Shown here: piece after piece, positions 1 to 11,056 of the stretch
Layout: each line of letters opens with the position of its first letter
How positions within the stretch are numbered: position 1 is the first letter of the stretch
Assembly (NCBI RefSeq): GCF_026213295.1
Contig: NC_079418.1
Coordinates: 3,781,887-3,845,886 of the forward strand
Direction: 5' to 3'
Source of the DNA: Gadus chalcogrammus
Lineage: Eukaryota; Chordata; Actinopteri; Gadiformes; Gadidae
DNA length: 64,000 nucleotides
The notes under the pieces: model-generated
Told to the model about the DNA's origin: nothing
The model's database searches: none
The model's input: only the letters and a program-made list of their open reading frames with translations
Program-made: the position numbers and the translations under genes

Positions 1-26
1 TAAGGAACAAAATATAAGAACAGAGA

Positions 27-115
27 ATCTGCAACAGCAGATATAAAACAAAACATTACAATCTGCAACAGCAGACATGAAACAGAAAATTATCATCTGC
101 AACAGCAGATCTGGA
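27..115. repeat. short tandem repeat, 34-37 bp unit
   Basis: Three successive units begin with the motif ATCTGCAACAGCAGA, spaced about 34-37 bp apart and differing by a few substitutions. No gene is associated with them. Confidence 0.7.
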
Positions 116-701
116 GAAAGAGAGAGCATTTTGGAACAGCAACAAGAAACAATAAAAATAAAAACACACACAGACTGAACATGCACCTGAATCTGTGAAG
201 GTCTGAAACCATGCTCTCGGCCAGGGGTATTCAACTAAAATTCAAATAGGTCCAGTTAGAGAAAATTTCCTCAAGCAAAGGTCCGGAACATCATGTCTAA
301 CTTGCGTTATCATTCAGTGTGATATATATTGAAGTAGCCTAGTAGTTGTATCAACGTCTGCATGTAATCAGCAACTGACTGTCAGATCAATAGAGGTAGA
401 ACAATTCAATAACATTTCGACAATGTTTATTGTCACTTTTATACAATTATACTCAATTATACTGAAGATATGTATTATAAAAGGAAGTTCAACTGAAGCT
501 AATCTCTTCAAGGAAAAGAAGGGCTACATTTAAAATCAAAATGGTGAAAATAAATATAACAATCTTCAAATATAGATAAAATATATACTTTTCTTTTGAA
601 AGATAAAATAAAGTATAGCAGCTGCTTGAGTTTCCCCTGTTTCTTTCTTTGTGAATGTTTTAACAGTTTCAACCAATTTCAAAAACATAACACAACACAT
701 C
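116..701. other. unassigned sequence left of the first transposon
   Basis: AT-rich sequence with no reading frame or repeat that I recognise. It forms the left flank of the TTAA-inserted element that follows. Confidence 0.5.
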
Positions 702-956
702 TTAAAGGGACACTATGTAAAAATTACTCCCATCTAGTGGTACAATTGTATATTGCATTCAAACTAATAGTGCTCGCTTGTCCAAAAACTACGGTGGGCG
801 GTATGTGCCAAGAAGCTGTGACATGACACCTACTACCTCATCGAGTCATTCGAGTGATAATGATGAGGTTCGTTATTTTTAACAAACTTCAAACGGCATT
901 GAATCATTGGTGTAAGATAGTGAATTATTTCAGTCATCATTCACGATAGTCATTAT

Positions 957-1245
957 TTAAACAATGTTACGAAAACGTAACCCATTGTTCCGAAGGGCCG
1001 TTTGTCCGATAAGTCAAACAAGAGGCGCATTAGGCCGACGGTTTAATATGCCGAATAGGCCTACATATAAAGAGTTGTGTATCTCTTTCTCTCTCTGAGA
1101 GCAAAAATGATAAAAGAGAGAGAGAGAGGTATAATACTTTTTATTTGTAGGCCTATTCGGCATATTGAACCGTCGGCCTGATGCGCCTCCTTTTTGAAAA
1201 GTCGGACAAACGGCCCGTCGGAAGTAACTTTTAATGTTGCATTGT
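957..1245. mobile_element. core fragment of a palindromic hAT-type MITE
   Basis: Two inverted arms surround a GA-rich centre. The arms carry GCGCATTAGGCCGACGG and its reverse complement. The same arms, with matching order and centre, occur in the complete copy at 44071-44966, so this is a second, end-truncated member of that family. The outer ~90 bp of each terminal repeat seen in the complete copy are missing. Confidence 0.75.
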
Positions 1246-1376
1246 CGAGGCAATCAGTAGAGAAATAGAAAAATTCAATCTAAATCAGCAATAGCAGGCC
1301 TATAACTTTTTTTTAGTAGGCTAGAGTTTATATTACTCTACTACAACGCATGAACTATGTGCTTATTAGTAATGGT

Positions 1377-1411
1377 AGGGAGAGGAAGAGGGAGAGGGAG
1401 AGGGAGAGGAC
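1377..1411. repeat. GA-rich simple repeat
   Basis: Runs of GAGAGG and GAGGGA units, purine-only on the plus strand. Confidence 0.7.
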
Positions 1412-1662
1412 AGAGAGGCAGTGGATCGGTGGGAGCTAGGCGAGGAGGATGACGAGGAAGAGGAGAACGAGAGTCAAGAGAAGATCTTGATAGGATTGCC
1501 GTTTATTTGTTTATTCCTTTTGCCCTTTTTCCCTATTATGGATCCCCATTAGTTGTCTCAGAAGCAGCAGACTAGTCTTCCTGGGGTCCAATTAAAATCT
1601 GAACATACAAACAATTAATACGTAACGCTGGTAGGCCCTACATGTATTCTGTTACTCCCAAA

Positions 1663-2543
1663 CACTAGCCGCGTTTACATGGCAGATCTATGCGGCATAG
1701 ATCTGTTCCTTAAATGTGTTCCGAATGTACTGTATACATGGTAGTAACAAAAGTGTCCGTTATGTCTCTCGCGCACACCTGACACGTCTCTGGACCGGCG
1801 GCGACATAATGAGTGTCTTATCACTATCGGGGATTTTAAATGTGATTTTAATGAAAGCACAGCAGGAGAGAGCTTTTCTCTGCCTGCTCCTTAAATTAAG
1901 AAGGAGGAGGACAGCGCAGCAACGTCAATTTCTCATCAGATCTTTATATTTACCCTATGCTCCGCCGCAAACAAGAGGAATTTGGATGCGAGTCCGCAGC
2001 CAAGACTGGTGGGAGAAAGTGGTCTTACGGGAATTTAGTGACCAGGAATCCTCGAAGGTCCAATTGCGCACTACTGCAGCTGCCATCTCTCTAAGTTAAG
2101 AAGTATTTTAACGTTCAGCCTGCAAAAGTACTAGTAGTAGCCTACTCATTTACAGTTATCTCGGACGCGCGCGGACACCTCATTAATAAACACCCATGTC
2201 CCGTCGCTTAGCAACTGGACACGCTTACCGGACTACTTTTACGGAGTGATAACAAAGACGTGAATCAGGCAATAAATCCACTTTCCTTGATAGCGGTGAA
2301 GTTTGGTGTGCTTAAAAGTACCGACGGAGCTCAGTGAACTGCGGCTGCTCTAAGTTAAACCCCAATCTATGCGGAATAAGTGTATACATGGCGATTTAAA
2401 ACGGACTACACCACCTATTCTGTTCGGCATAGAATCTATGCCGAACAGATAATTGTATTCCGAATGAGGCGTAAACATGACCATTTTCTATGCCGCATAG
2501 AAATCTATGCGGCATAGATGTGTCCATGTAAACGCGGCTAGTG
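1663..2543. mobile_element. MITE with TIR starting CACTAGCCGCGTTTACATGG
   Basis: The 20 bp at the left end are repeated in inverted form at the right end, and the near-palindrome ATCTATGCGGCATAGAT recurs just inside both ends. If the TIR begins at GCCGCG, both flanks show TA, which would be a TA target duplication; if it begins at CACTAG, no duplication is visible. The superfamily is therefore undecided (Tc1/mariner-like or CACTA-like). No meaningful coding frame is present; the 127-codon frame inside looks like chance. It lies inside the TTAA element 706-3178 and so is younger than it. Confidence 0.75.
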
Positions 2544-2631
2544 TTCAAGTGTTCCACTGTTGTGCCGCCTATGTAATGAATTACACAACCAAGCAATGAC
2601 AAAAGCTTGTACTTTAGACAGTGACATCGAT

Positions 2632-2949
2632 TTACCTGCCGAGAAGAAAGCAGGCAACATCGGCATCCCTTTCAAAATCTTTCTCCTTCATCAGCTCTTT
2701 CCACCTTGGAAAAGCGACTCCGATGTTTAGCCTCCTTTTCTGTATTCGCTGGTCACGTTGCATTTTTAACGCTCTTTTCCGTTTTTTTGGCGACGATGAT
2801 TCCTTCTCCTGTGGCGTGGCATAACTATGGTCTTTCAAAAAAATGCGGTGCATGTTCAAATTTGCCGGTAAAACTCGTCTCGCTAAACTAAGCTCTGTTC
2901 CACCGTCACGCTGGCTCAGAGTGAAAACGCGTTTGCAATTCCTGTACAA
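2632..2949 (-). pseudogene. basic transposon-encoded ORF fragment, 105 codons
   Basis: The frame has a lysine/arginine-rich middle (SPKKRKRALKMQRDQR) followed by a C-terminal segment of the form FPRWKELMKEKDFERDADVACFL. I associate this last pattern with N-terminal regions of proteins encoded by fish DNA transposons, but I cannot name the family with certainty. It lies inside the TTAA-flanked element, so a Kolobok origin is a reasonable guess. The frame ends by sequence decay rather than at a domain border. No catalytic residues are visible, so treat it as a remnant. Confidence 0.35.
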
Positions 2950-3182
2950 CGTTGTGCTTTTTGTCCCTCTCGGCAGCTCATAGACCGGAAGAAAATGGAA
3001 GCCTCCATGAAGCTTACCCGTCCTATGTAACCATATTGATATTAATATTAATTATTCTTCGCTCAGGAGGATAAGTGAGATTTTTGGCAGAGATCATTTT
3101 ACACCAATGAGGACTTATTTATTAATGAATATGTTGATTTGAGGTAATACATTACTCAAAATATTACACAGTGTCCCTTTAA

Positions 3183-3604
3183 CAATTGAACAGTTTTAGC
3201 TTCTCTTTCTTTCCCTCTTTTATCCAACTCCCCCACTTTCTGTTGTTCAGTGAGAGAACTGAGCTCTAGCTTGTCCTGCCGGGAGTTTAAATACCTAATG
3301 GCCAGGTAGATGTCCTCTCCTTTTGTACTGGTCTCAAGGGGAGTTACACCTAACACATCTTCACAGAACTCTTTATTTTCTTGGTTGAAGAACCTTACAT
3401 AAATTAACAGCTGAGCATTGTCCGACACATCAGTAGACTCATCTACAGCTAAGCATTCACACCTTATGAATGGCTTCATCCAGCTGGGCTAGCACATCCT
3501 GGGTTAAAATTTCACTTTTCTTTGTGGCTGATGATGCTGACATGGGTATTTGCTTTATTTGGTCACAAAGCTCTTCTTTCTGTTTCCCCTCAAGTAAGGT
3601 TTCA
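3183..3604 (-). pseudogene. hAT transposase fragment, ZBED5/GTF2IRD2-like
   Basis: Read on the minus strand, the fragment starts with ETLLEGKQKEELCDQIKQ, continues to DVLAQLDEAIHKV, and after a frameshift continues as ECLAVDESTDVSDNAQLL and YVRFFNQENKEFCEDVLG. The VDESTDVSDNAQL segment holds the first catalytic aspartate region of the ZBED5/GTF2IRD2-like hAT group. Only the middle of a transposase is left: there is no BED finger and no C-terminal dimerisation domain. It adjoins the right TTAA of the Kolobok-like element, so that element inserted into or beside it. A better preserved relative of the same family is at 48229-48940. Confidence 0.75.
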
Positions 3605-4305
3605 GCCAGTGGTGTAGTCTACGTGATACGCAGGTATACGCCGTATACCCACTAGGAACGCACCAGGATTTGCGTATACCCACTTAAAAATGTGCACGGA
3701 TACGTATCAATCGTCTTGTGACAGATCTTTCACTTCTGTGTTTATTTTTCGGAAATATCGGTTGGGTATAACTGCAATAAAATACTTAAAGCAGGGGAAG
3801 TTATCTCCTACATTCACCATTCATAAAATTCCCGCTACGCGCTCTGCCCTGTCTCTGTTATGAAGCGCGAAGCTGCCCCTGCATCTCTGCACGTTAGTTG
3901 GCGGGCCGAGCCCCTCCTTCTCACGTGTGTGTGCGTACGTGTGTGTGTGCGTGTGTGTGTGTGTGTCCAGTCCTCCCATATTAATGTGTAAACCACATAA
4001 TAAGTAGTCAACAGAAGACAATGTTTTAATCCCACTTTATATCTGCTTGTTACTTTTAGATGAGAACCCCTGGCCAGCCTTTCAGACTGGGTGTCAGGCT
4101 AGGGAATTTAAAAACAGGCATCCTTGGTTAAAATGGAGGGAAAAAAAGTTTTAGGTAAATGTCAGCCAACATACAGTTGGTATACACAATTGAAATTCAT
4201 AATGTTAATCACTATGCAAATGAGAGTATAGCTAATTCATGGTCATTTTTAAGGTGCAGTAATTTCACAATTTTACACAATTCAATTACTGTATGGTACC
4301 CACAT
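3605..4305. other. unclassified sequence with GT microsatellite
   Basis: Begins with a segment rich in GTATAC (GATACGCAGGTATACGCC near 3630) that looks like a repeated element but which I cannot classify. A (GT)n tract runs from about 3924 to 3966. Reading frames across the GT tract are simple-repeat artefacts. Confidence 0.4.
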
Positions 4306-4310
4306 AGCAA

Positions 4311-5125
4311 AAGTACTCTGCGCCGGATCCGCCGCGGAGGTATTGCGGCTTCCGGAACGGGCCCGCAAAACGGACCCGTATCGGGGTCCACTTGCACGCC
4401 GCGTTGGATCCGCCACGGAGGTGGATCGCGGACCCGCCGTGGCTCCGCGCTGCCTCCGCTCCGCATCCACGACTAAAGGCGGCTGCATGCTTCAGCGTTG
4501 GTGTTACGTTGTTGCGCAAAATTTACTCAAAGCAATTCATGCTCCCTTTTAGGTTGCGCGTGTTGCCAAGCAATTTACAGCCAGAACAGTAGGTGGAGTA
4601 ATATGTGGAGTAAAGCTTTTCGTTGAAGACGACCTCGAGAATGACGTCTTTGTCTGTGGGAGTCGTTGGTTTGTTTATGTGCCAGATCGTGTTCTCCCCA
4701 TACACAGTGAATGATGGCAACAGACAGAGGAACAGGGGTGATGAAGTTGTTGATCATTGGGGTTGTATAAATGTGCATATCTCTCTACATTTTAAAACGA
4801 CATAATGTGTTGGCAGCAAAGTTAACTCTAACTATGAAAACAGGAAATGTGATACTCCAGACAGGAAGTAGTAACCAGACCAGCAGAAGTCTAGAAAAAT
4901 CGCCCGACGCACGCAAGACGTGAGAAGTCGCGCAAGGGGTGCGCAAGGGCGCGCAAGGGCCTCTTGCGCTTGCGCTTACGCTTACGTAACTGAGCATAAA
5001 TCGGCCTTAAAACCTTACCTCCGTGACGGGTACATTCGGGACCCGTAAATTGATACATACATCCGTCGCGGACCCACAACGGACTCATAAAAATCGTGGC
5101 TCATCCGGCCCGGATCCGTTTGTCC
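4311..5125. repeat. CpG-rich repeat, possibly a MITE
   Basis: Both flanks are CpG-dense and share motifs in opposite orientation (GGATCCG near both ends, and CACGGAGGT at the left matched by its complement near 5018). The centre is AT-rich. Related motifs (GCGGATCCGCC, ACACGGGTCC) recur at 28440-28740. Several overlapping frames exist on both strands, but they follow base composition and match no protein I know. Confidence 0.4.
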
Positions 5126-6279
5126 TTGCAAATCCCTTCTGTTCTCGTGTAGGATAAAATAGGATAAACTAAACTATTTGATAAAACTAAAAACTATCGC
5201 TAGAACTAGGACTACTACAGCAATATATCCCTAAAGCTTAAATCTGCATTGCATATTTTCAACCTTACAATACAATAGGCCTAACAGAAAAGGTTCAATT
5301 CAAAACATCAGTTTACTGTACAAAAGTAATAACTTCTCAATGGAAAATGGACATTTATAGAAAGTTACCGGTTACAGCCTATTCTGTTTTTGCTAACCTG
5401 TTAAATGCATGTGGCTACATTCATTTTGTGGTCAGAAACTCATTTAGTGCTTTACCGGCCTATAGTGCATACATTTTATATATTAGGCTACATCTTCAAT
5501 GAATTTCAATGAAATGTTGTGCAATGCACAGCTAAAATATCAGAAAATTAAAAACTGGTTAACAACAAGAATCAAACGTTCAATATATTTTTTTTTATTG
5601 ATTATGTTCTCAACTGCTTCAATTAACACTACGGCTGTGAGGGACATGTCGGGGGACGGACACCTCCTCGTCTCTTTGTCGCCCGATCCATGGCCAGGTT
5701 AAACCACCTGATGGTGTGCTTGGTTACCTCCGCATCGGTGACAGACTTTGTGATAGAGTTTTTCCTCACAGCACCTCAGACCATCAGACAAATATGTTTA
5801 TGGTATGTAGCATTCAAAGCAAAGTAGGCTAACACAATACAATAGGTAAGGAGATTAAATAATAATAATTAAAAAAATTACGAGGTGCATGGCTCATGCA
5901 CCTAAAAAAAAAAAACCTGACTTGCAAAGTTATGAAGGTTGTGGGGATCAAAATAAGAGGTGGGTAAACTAAGAATTTGAGAATTTGGGTAAATTAAGAA
6001 TTTGTGATCAGGGCAAGGTGTGCAATGATTAAAAGGACATCCAAAATGTTCAAACAATATCAGTTGTATTAAATGTTTCCTTGATCAGAGCACATATATT
6101 GTACATGGATAAATCGGGGTGGTTTTGTAATGTTTTGAATTTTGTAGGGTCCAACAGACATACTGTAGGCTACATTCTATTTGGAGAAGACTAAATCCAA
6201 AACACACCACTGCCGAACGGCGGGGTGTGTTTCTCTTGACATGACTACTGTGATTTCTCACAATTTAAACCATAAATGC
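5126..6279. other. no recognised feature
   Basis: AT-rich sequence with several poly-A and poly-T runs. I see no gene, LTR or terminal repeat. Confidence 0.5.
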
Positions 6280-6280
6280 G

Positions 6281-7056
6281 CTACTTGGCACAATTGCACT
6301 GTTTTGCCCAAGATTGTGCCAGAATTTGGCCTCGGCCCTTTATTATTTTTTTTGTGAAAGAATAGGTCAGGAAGCATTTTTTGGCCAGACAATCAATATT
6401 ACTTTGAATTATATACTTACTGAAAAGCAAGCTCTTTGCCGACATCTGGCTGAAGGCCTTTTTGTTGTTCACACCTTTCCAGTTGATTTGGTGGGACACG
6501 TCGTTTGTGTATAGCCGGCCAAGAATGTTCCAAGTCACCCTCTTCAAATCCTGGCCTCCAATTGTGGCCAAAGAAGCAATCTAAAAGGCAAATATACATA
6601 TATTTTTTAAATATCAGCAAGGTAAACAATTCTAAGCTTATGCATCCCGAAATGTAGAAAAACAAAAACGTCTATATTTGTACTTTTTGCTCTAAAGAAA
6701 AAAATCCTGTTGCCTTGAATTTTATTTTTTCTAAACATGTACTTGGCTCACACTCTCATGGACATGTGCCACCTTACACACAATGTCATACCAGGTAGAC
6801 TGTCGCTCACTGACACAATCTGGGAAAAGGCGGTTCAATCAATATACCTAATAGCATTATAGCATGGACCATTCATATTAAGAAGACTCAGTACTCTCTG
6901 TCGAGCTGGGTAGTTAGAGGGTTCTTTTAGAAACACCTCAAATGCCTCCACTGCCTCCAGGTGTTCCAAGGGGAGATTAATACTGTCAGGCATCTCAACG
7001 TCTGGCCCCGGGGTGCTGTTCATCCTGCTGCAGAGGTAGTTGACCTTTGCCACGAG
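6281..7056 (-). pseudogene. DUF4806-like gene, C-terminal exons
   Basis: Two exons are readable on the minus strand. The first (about 7056 down to 6850) encodes DVEMPDSINLPLEHLEAVEAF and ends in the splice donor G|GTATAT. The second (about 6580 to 6425) encodes VTWNILGRLYTNDVSHQINW followed by NKKAFSQMSAKSLLF, again ending in a donor-like site. This is the layout of the DUF4806 domain found in many fish proteins that travel with DNA transposons: an LPL..LE..EAFE start and a basic KKAF end. The upstream exon is cut by the terminus of a hAT element at 7057. The function is unknown. A second set of exons of the same kind lies at 13147-14960. Confidence 0.6.
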
Positions 7057-7465
7057 CAGGGGCGCTGCCTGGCGGGGAAAAGTGGTACTGATTCTAAGGG
7101 CCCAGCCCAACGCAGCACGGCCCACGGCCCGCGGATGGCAATTAATAATATAATATTAATATTCTTGCCTTTTTTTTTTTTTTTTTTTTAAATGTCTCAT
7201 TACAAAGAAATGGTAATTGGAAATAAACTTATTAAACTCACAACTGTCGATTTCCATAATGTTTTCGTTAGTTATTTAACATATTGTCATTTGCCCTTCC
7301 CCCTGAGCTCTTGCGAAATGGTTCAGCCGCAACGCACGATGCGTTGAATCGAACAGCATGTGAAATGTGAGATGCTGGCACTGGCAGCAGGTGTACAGAG
7401 CGGCTGGGCAGGCTGAGGTCAGGTCTTAACCACATGATGGTGAGCTGGTGGTGACAGCTACAGAA

Positions 7466-10400
7466 ATGAAGTCAGGTTGGCAAAAACTGAAGGAAAGACG
7501 GGAGAAAGAGGAGAGGGCCAAAAGAGGCAGGCAACTGGTCACTCAATTTTTCGCCGATAAAGAAGGTATGCTCACTCAATGACCTTGCGTTTTCAAACTC
7601 TATCAAATGGTAGGCTAACAAGCAGAATTCTTGGATTAGCCTCCAAGAGAGCATGCTAGTTAGCATAGTTTCCTATTTAAAAACTCCACCTTTATTGTCA
7701 CAGCGAACAAACGGCAAATGTGGACGAACGACCGTGATAAACTAGTCTTTTAATGCAAAATATTTTTTTCAAAAGAACCTAACGGGGTGGTGTCTTAAAT
7801 ATGTGCATTTTCAACTTCAGGAGGAGGACAAGATCCGCCCACGGCCACCACGACTGGATCCCATTTCGGAGAAGGAGGTAAGCAACATTAGTTTGGTAGG
7901 ATGTTAGTTGCTTTAGGATGAAAGTTTTGAATGAGGGTGCCTTCTAGGCTAGATCATATTTCAGTATTGCTAATAACGGTCAGTCGTTAGGTTCGAGAAA
8001 ACATAGAATGTTTTTCTTTCTTTTACTGTAACTCTTGTTACTTGTAAGGCCAGTGAGTGTGAGTTAACGAAATGCATCCAAGCATGTATAGGCTAATTGA
8101 AACCTGCATTCTTCTAACCTTTTCCTGCATTAACCTATTTACTATCTTGCATGCATCATCCCTGATACAGAGGCAGGCCCCTCATCATGCCATGTTCCTC
8201 CAAACACCAATGTTGAAGTGCAGAAGGACAGGACAGGGACCAGCAGTGCAGAAGGTGACCATGTCAGAGGACCATGTCACTTTCATATTTATTCACAGGG
8301 TTATACTTTTAAAGCTATTAAGAATGAAGTTAATTTGAATGCATATAACTTGCATATTCATTATTGTAACTCATTGCCTGCATGCATCTAAATGTGCCAT
8401 GCATTTAACTAAATCCCATCTTAAACCACATCCCTGATGCAGAGCCAGCCCCCACATCAGGCCTTGATGTTGCAGCGTCCAGTCCAGACACCAGTGCTGA
8501 AGTGCAGGAGGACAGGACGAGGACCAGCGGTTCAGATGGTGAGGAAATGGCACAGATTACAATGTCACTTTCATATTTATTCACAATAAGATGTTTCCCT
8601 TCTTTTAAGGGTGACACTTTTTAAACTATAAATCATGGAGTTAATTTGAATTACACCTAACTTGCATGCATAACTGTAACCTGCATACATTTAACATTAC
8701 CAATCTGTTAGCTTACTGATACAGAGCCAAGCCCCTCATCAGACCATGATGAGGACAACAGGACCAGTACCAGCAGTGCAGATGACAGCGCAAGACAGAG
8801 TAAGGAAGAGCAGGAGGGGGCAGGGTTAATGGAAGTTTGCCAGTCTGAAAGCGAGGATCTACTGTCAAATGATCCAGGGTTGTGGCCAGCAAAGCTCATG
8901 GACAGTGACAGAACTGGTATTGTCAGGAAATTAGCTACTACAGAGTCAAAGCCATTTCCAAAAGACTCTGAAGGGAAAGCTTTTCCAGAGTACCTGAGGT
9001 ACACAAAGGCAGCAAATGGCAGGGAAAAGACAAAAAGGGATTGGCTAATTTACAGTGAAAGTTGTTCTGCACACTGTTCTGCATTCCTTGTGTCCTTTTT
9101 GCCTCTGAGGTAAAAAAGCCCTCTCAAAGCGCACTGGGTGGATGTGGATACAAAATGTGTGATGTGAAATGGCGTCGCATGTATAACAAATTACCAAGCC
9201 ATGAGAACAATAGGGCACACAGAGATTGTTATCTAAAATGGAAAAATCTACAGTGCTCTATTAATGCTGCAAAAGGTGTAGACCACCACAAACAGAGCCA
9301 GATGCTGTCAGAAATCGAGAAAAATTTAGCTCTTTTGACACGCCTCTTAGATGTAACACTGCACTTGGCATCCAGGAATTTGCCTTTTCGGGGCAAAACA
9401 CAAACATTAGGGGATGTCCACAATGGTAATTACTTGGGGACATTGGAATTGATGTCCCATTATGACCCCCTTTTAAAGGACCACCTCGACAAAGTCAGGA
9501 ACAATACCAAGGGGAGCAGACTTGCTCATTATTCGTCTTCGGACTCTCAAAATGAGTTAATTCAGCTTTGTGCAAAAAGGGTCTTGAAATCTATTCTGAA
9601 AGAAAGGGAGGATGCCATTTACTACAGTATTATTTGTGATGCCACACCTGACATTTCTCATGCAGAGCAAAATGTTCTGCTAATTAGATATGTCCACTAC
9701 AATGAGAATGAAAATGAATGGCAGATAACCGAAAGGTTTACCGAATTTAAACAATTTCACAAAAAAACTGGGAGTGAAATAGCTGGAATGATAGAGAATA
9801 TGCTTAAGGAACTAGGCATAGATATCAGTGATTGCAGGGGACAAGGCTATGACAATGGCGCAAATATGTCTGGGAAAGTTAAAGGTGTACAAGCCCAAAT
9901 TCTCAAGACCAACAATCTGGCCACGTTTTCACCTTGTGCTTCCCATACTTTGAATCTCATTGGGGTACATGCTGCAGGATCAAGCGAAGAAGTGTCAACT
10001 TTTTTTGGCTTCATCAACTGTCTTTACAGATTTGTAAGTGCCAGTCCACACAGATGGGCCATATATAAGCAAGCTACTGGCTGCTCTGTCCACAGCTTGT
10101 CTGACACTCGCTGGAGTGCGAGAATTGATGCAGTGAAGCCCATTGCCAAACACTTACCAAGTGTCATTGAGGCCCTTGGTAAAATACTTAGTACATGCAG
10201 CCTAACCAATGATGCCAGGGCAGAAGCTGTAGGTCTGCAAAAGTATTTCATGACATTTGATGCCATTGTGCTCCTCACGATTTGGGTGAAAGTTTTGCAT
10301 GCAATTGACCAAAGAAATGTAATACTGCAGTCAGGGAAAATTTCTCTGGAGGTGGAGGCAGCCAATACAAAGTCCCTCAAAGTTGAAATGCAGAATCTCA

Positions 10401-11056
10401 GAAATGAGTGGGATTCCCTCCTTCCTGAGGCAACACTCATTGCCACTGAACTGGGGATACCTCCCCATTTCAAAAAGGAAGTTAGCCGTGAGAGAAAACG
10501 AAAGAGGTTTTTTGATGAGGCACGCACAGAAGAAAACGTTCAGGGCAATCCGGCAGACACATTCCGAAACACTGTCTTCTACCGTGCCATGGATCACATA
10601 ATTAGTGACTTGGACACGAGATTCCAAAGCACAGCAAATATTGTTGAGGAATTTGCTGCCATCATTAAAGTTGGAAAGTTGAGGGAGAGTGATGTTGCTG
10701 CTGTGTGCCGGCCACTAATACACAAATACAACAAGGACCTCACACCTCAGTTTGAGAGTGAAATCAGGCATCTAAACTATGTATTTTCTGCCACTTTCCC
10801 ATCTGATTGCTCTGGTATTGATCTGCTCAATGCAATTTATAAAATGCAGCTGCATAGCATTTTTGGAGAGGTTTGCACAGCTATAAGGATTTTTTGCACT
10901 CTGCCCGTTACAGTTGCAGGTGGGGAAAGGGCATTCAGTAAACTTAAACTGATCAAGAGCTACCTCAGGTCGACCATGGTGCAAGAGAGGTTGAATAGCC
11001 TTGCAATACTTTCAATTGAAAGTGAGTTGGTTCGCTCACTAGATTTCAAAGATTAG
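7466..11056 (+). pseudogene. ZMYM1-like hAT transposase, five exons, one frameshift
   Basis: The proposed exons are 7466-7565, 7821-7877, 8171-8254, 8443-8538 and 8725-11056. All introns are GT/AG and all are phase 1, so the frame runs through. Exon 1 begins MKSGWQKLKERREKEERAK. Exon 5 holds a TTF-type zinc-finger segment (KRDWLIYSESC, then FCIPCVLF), the catalytic region CDATPDISH, the motif RGQGYDNGANMSG with the second acidic residue, LSDTRWSAR, and the C-terminal hAT dimerisation region with GGERAFSKLK. About 730-750 residues are expected, which fits the family. A frameshift of +2 at about 9076 separates WLIYSESC from LFCIPC, consistent with an extra CA inside GCACACTG. Otherwise the 664-codon body is open. 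The product would bind terminal repeats and cut and paste DNA in the nucleus. Confidence 0.85.
8072..8760 (+). repeat. tandemly repeated exon-intron unit inside the hAT gene
   Basis: Exons 3, 4 and the start of exon 5 are copies of each other. Each follows CTGATRCAG and begins with AGGCAGGCCCC or AGCCARSCCCC-type sequence, then carries a GGACAGGAC(A/G)(A/G)GGACCAGC-type segment; the intron sequence TGTCACTTTCATATTTATTC follows exons 3 and 4. The unit is about 275-280 bp and present about two and a half times. Confidence 0.85.

Larger units (their letters stand above)
706..3178. mobile_element. Kolobok/T2-like DNA transposon, TTAA target, with nested insertions
   Basis: The left end reads TTAA then AGGGACACTATGTAA, and the right end is its inverted match AGGGACACTGTGTAA followed by TTAA. 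The TTAA copies lie at 702-705 and 3179-3182. TTAA target duplication with AGG-type ends is the pattern of Kolobok/T2 elements; piggyBac also uses TTAA but its ends normally begin CCC. About half of the interior is later insertions: a palindromic hAT-type MITE fragment at 957-1245 and a second MITE at 1663-2543. A short basic minus-strand reading frame at 2632-2949 may be what is left of its coding capacity. No complete transposase is present. Confidence 0.7.

Noticed and set aside
1716..2099. 127-codon frame inside the 881-bp MITE
   Set aside because: No recognisable domain and no matching signal on the other side of the element; MITEs of this type are non-coding.
3821..4035. Frame encoding HTHTHTHT-type repeats
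   Set aside because: Translation of a GT microsatellite.
4159..4592. Several overlapping 65-105 codon frames on both strands
   Set aside because: They follow the CpG-rich composition, overlap each other and match no domain.
8072..8760. Regular repeats considered as a CRISPR-like array
   Set aside because: Units of ~275 bp with intron and exon structure in a eukaryotic gene; no short repeat-spacer pattern anywhere in the window.
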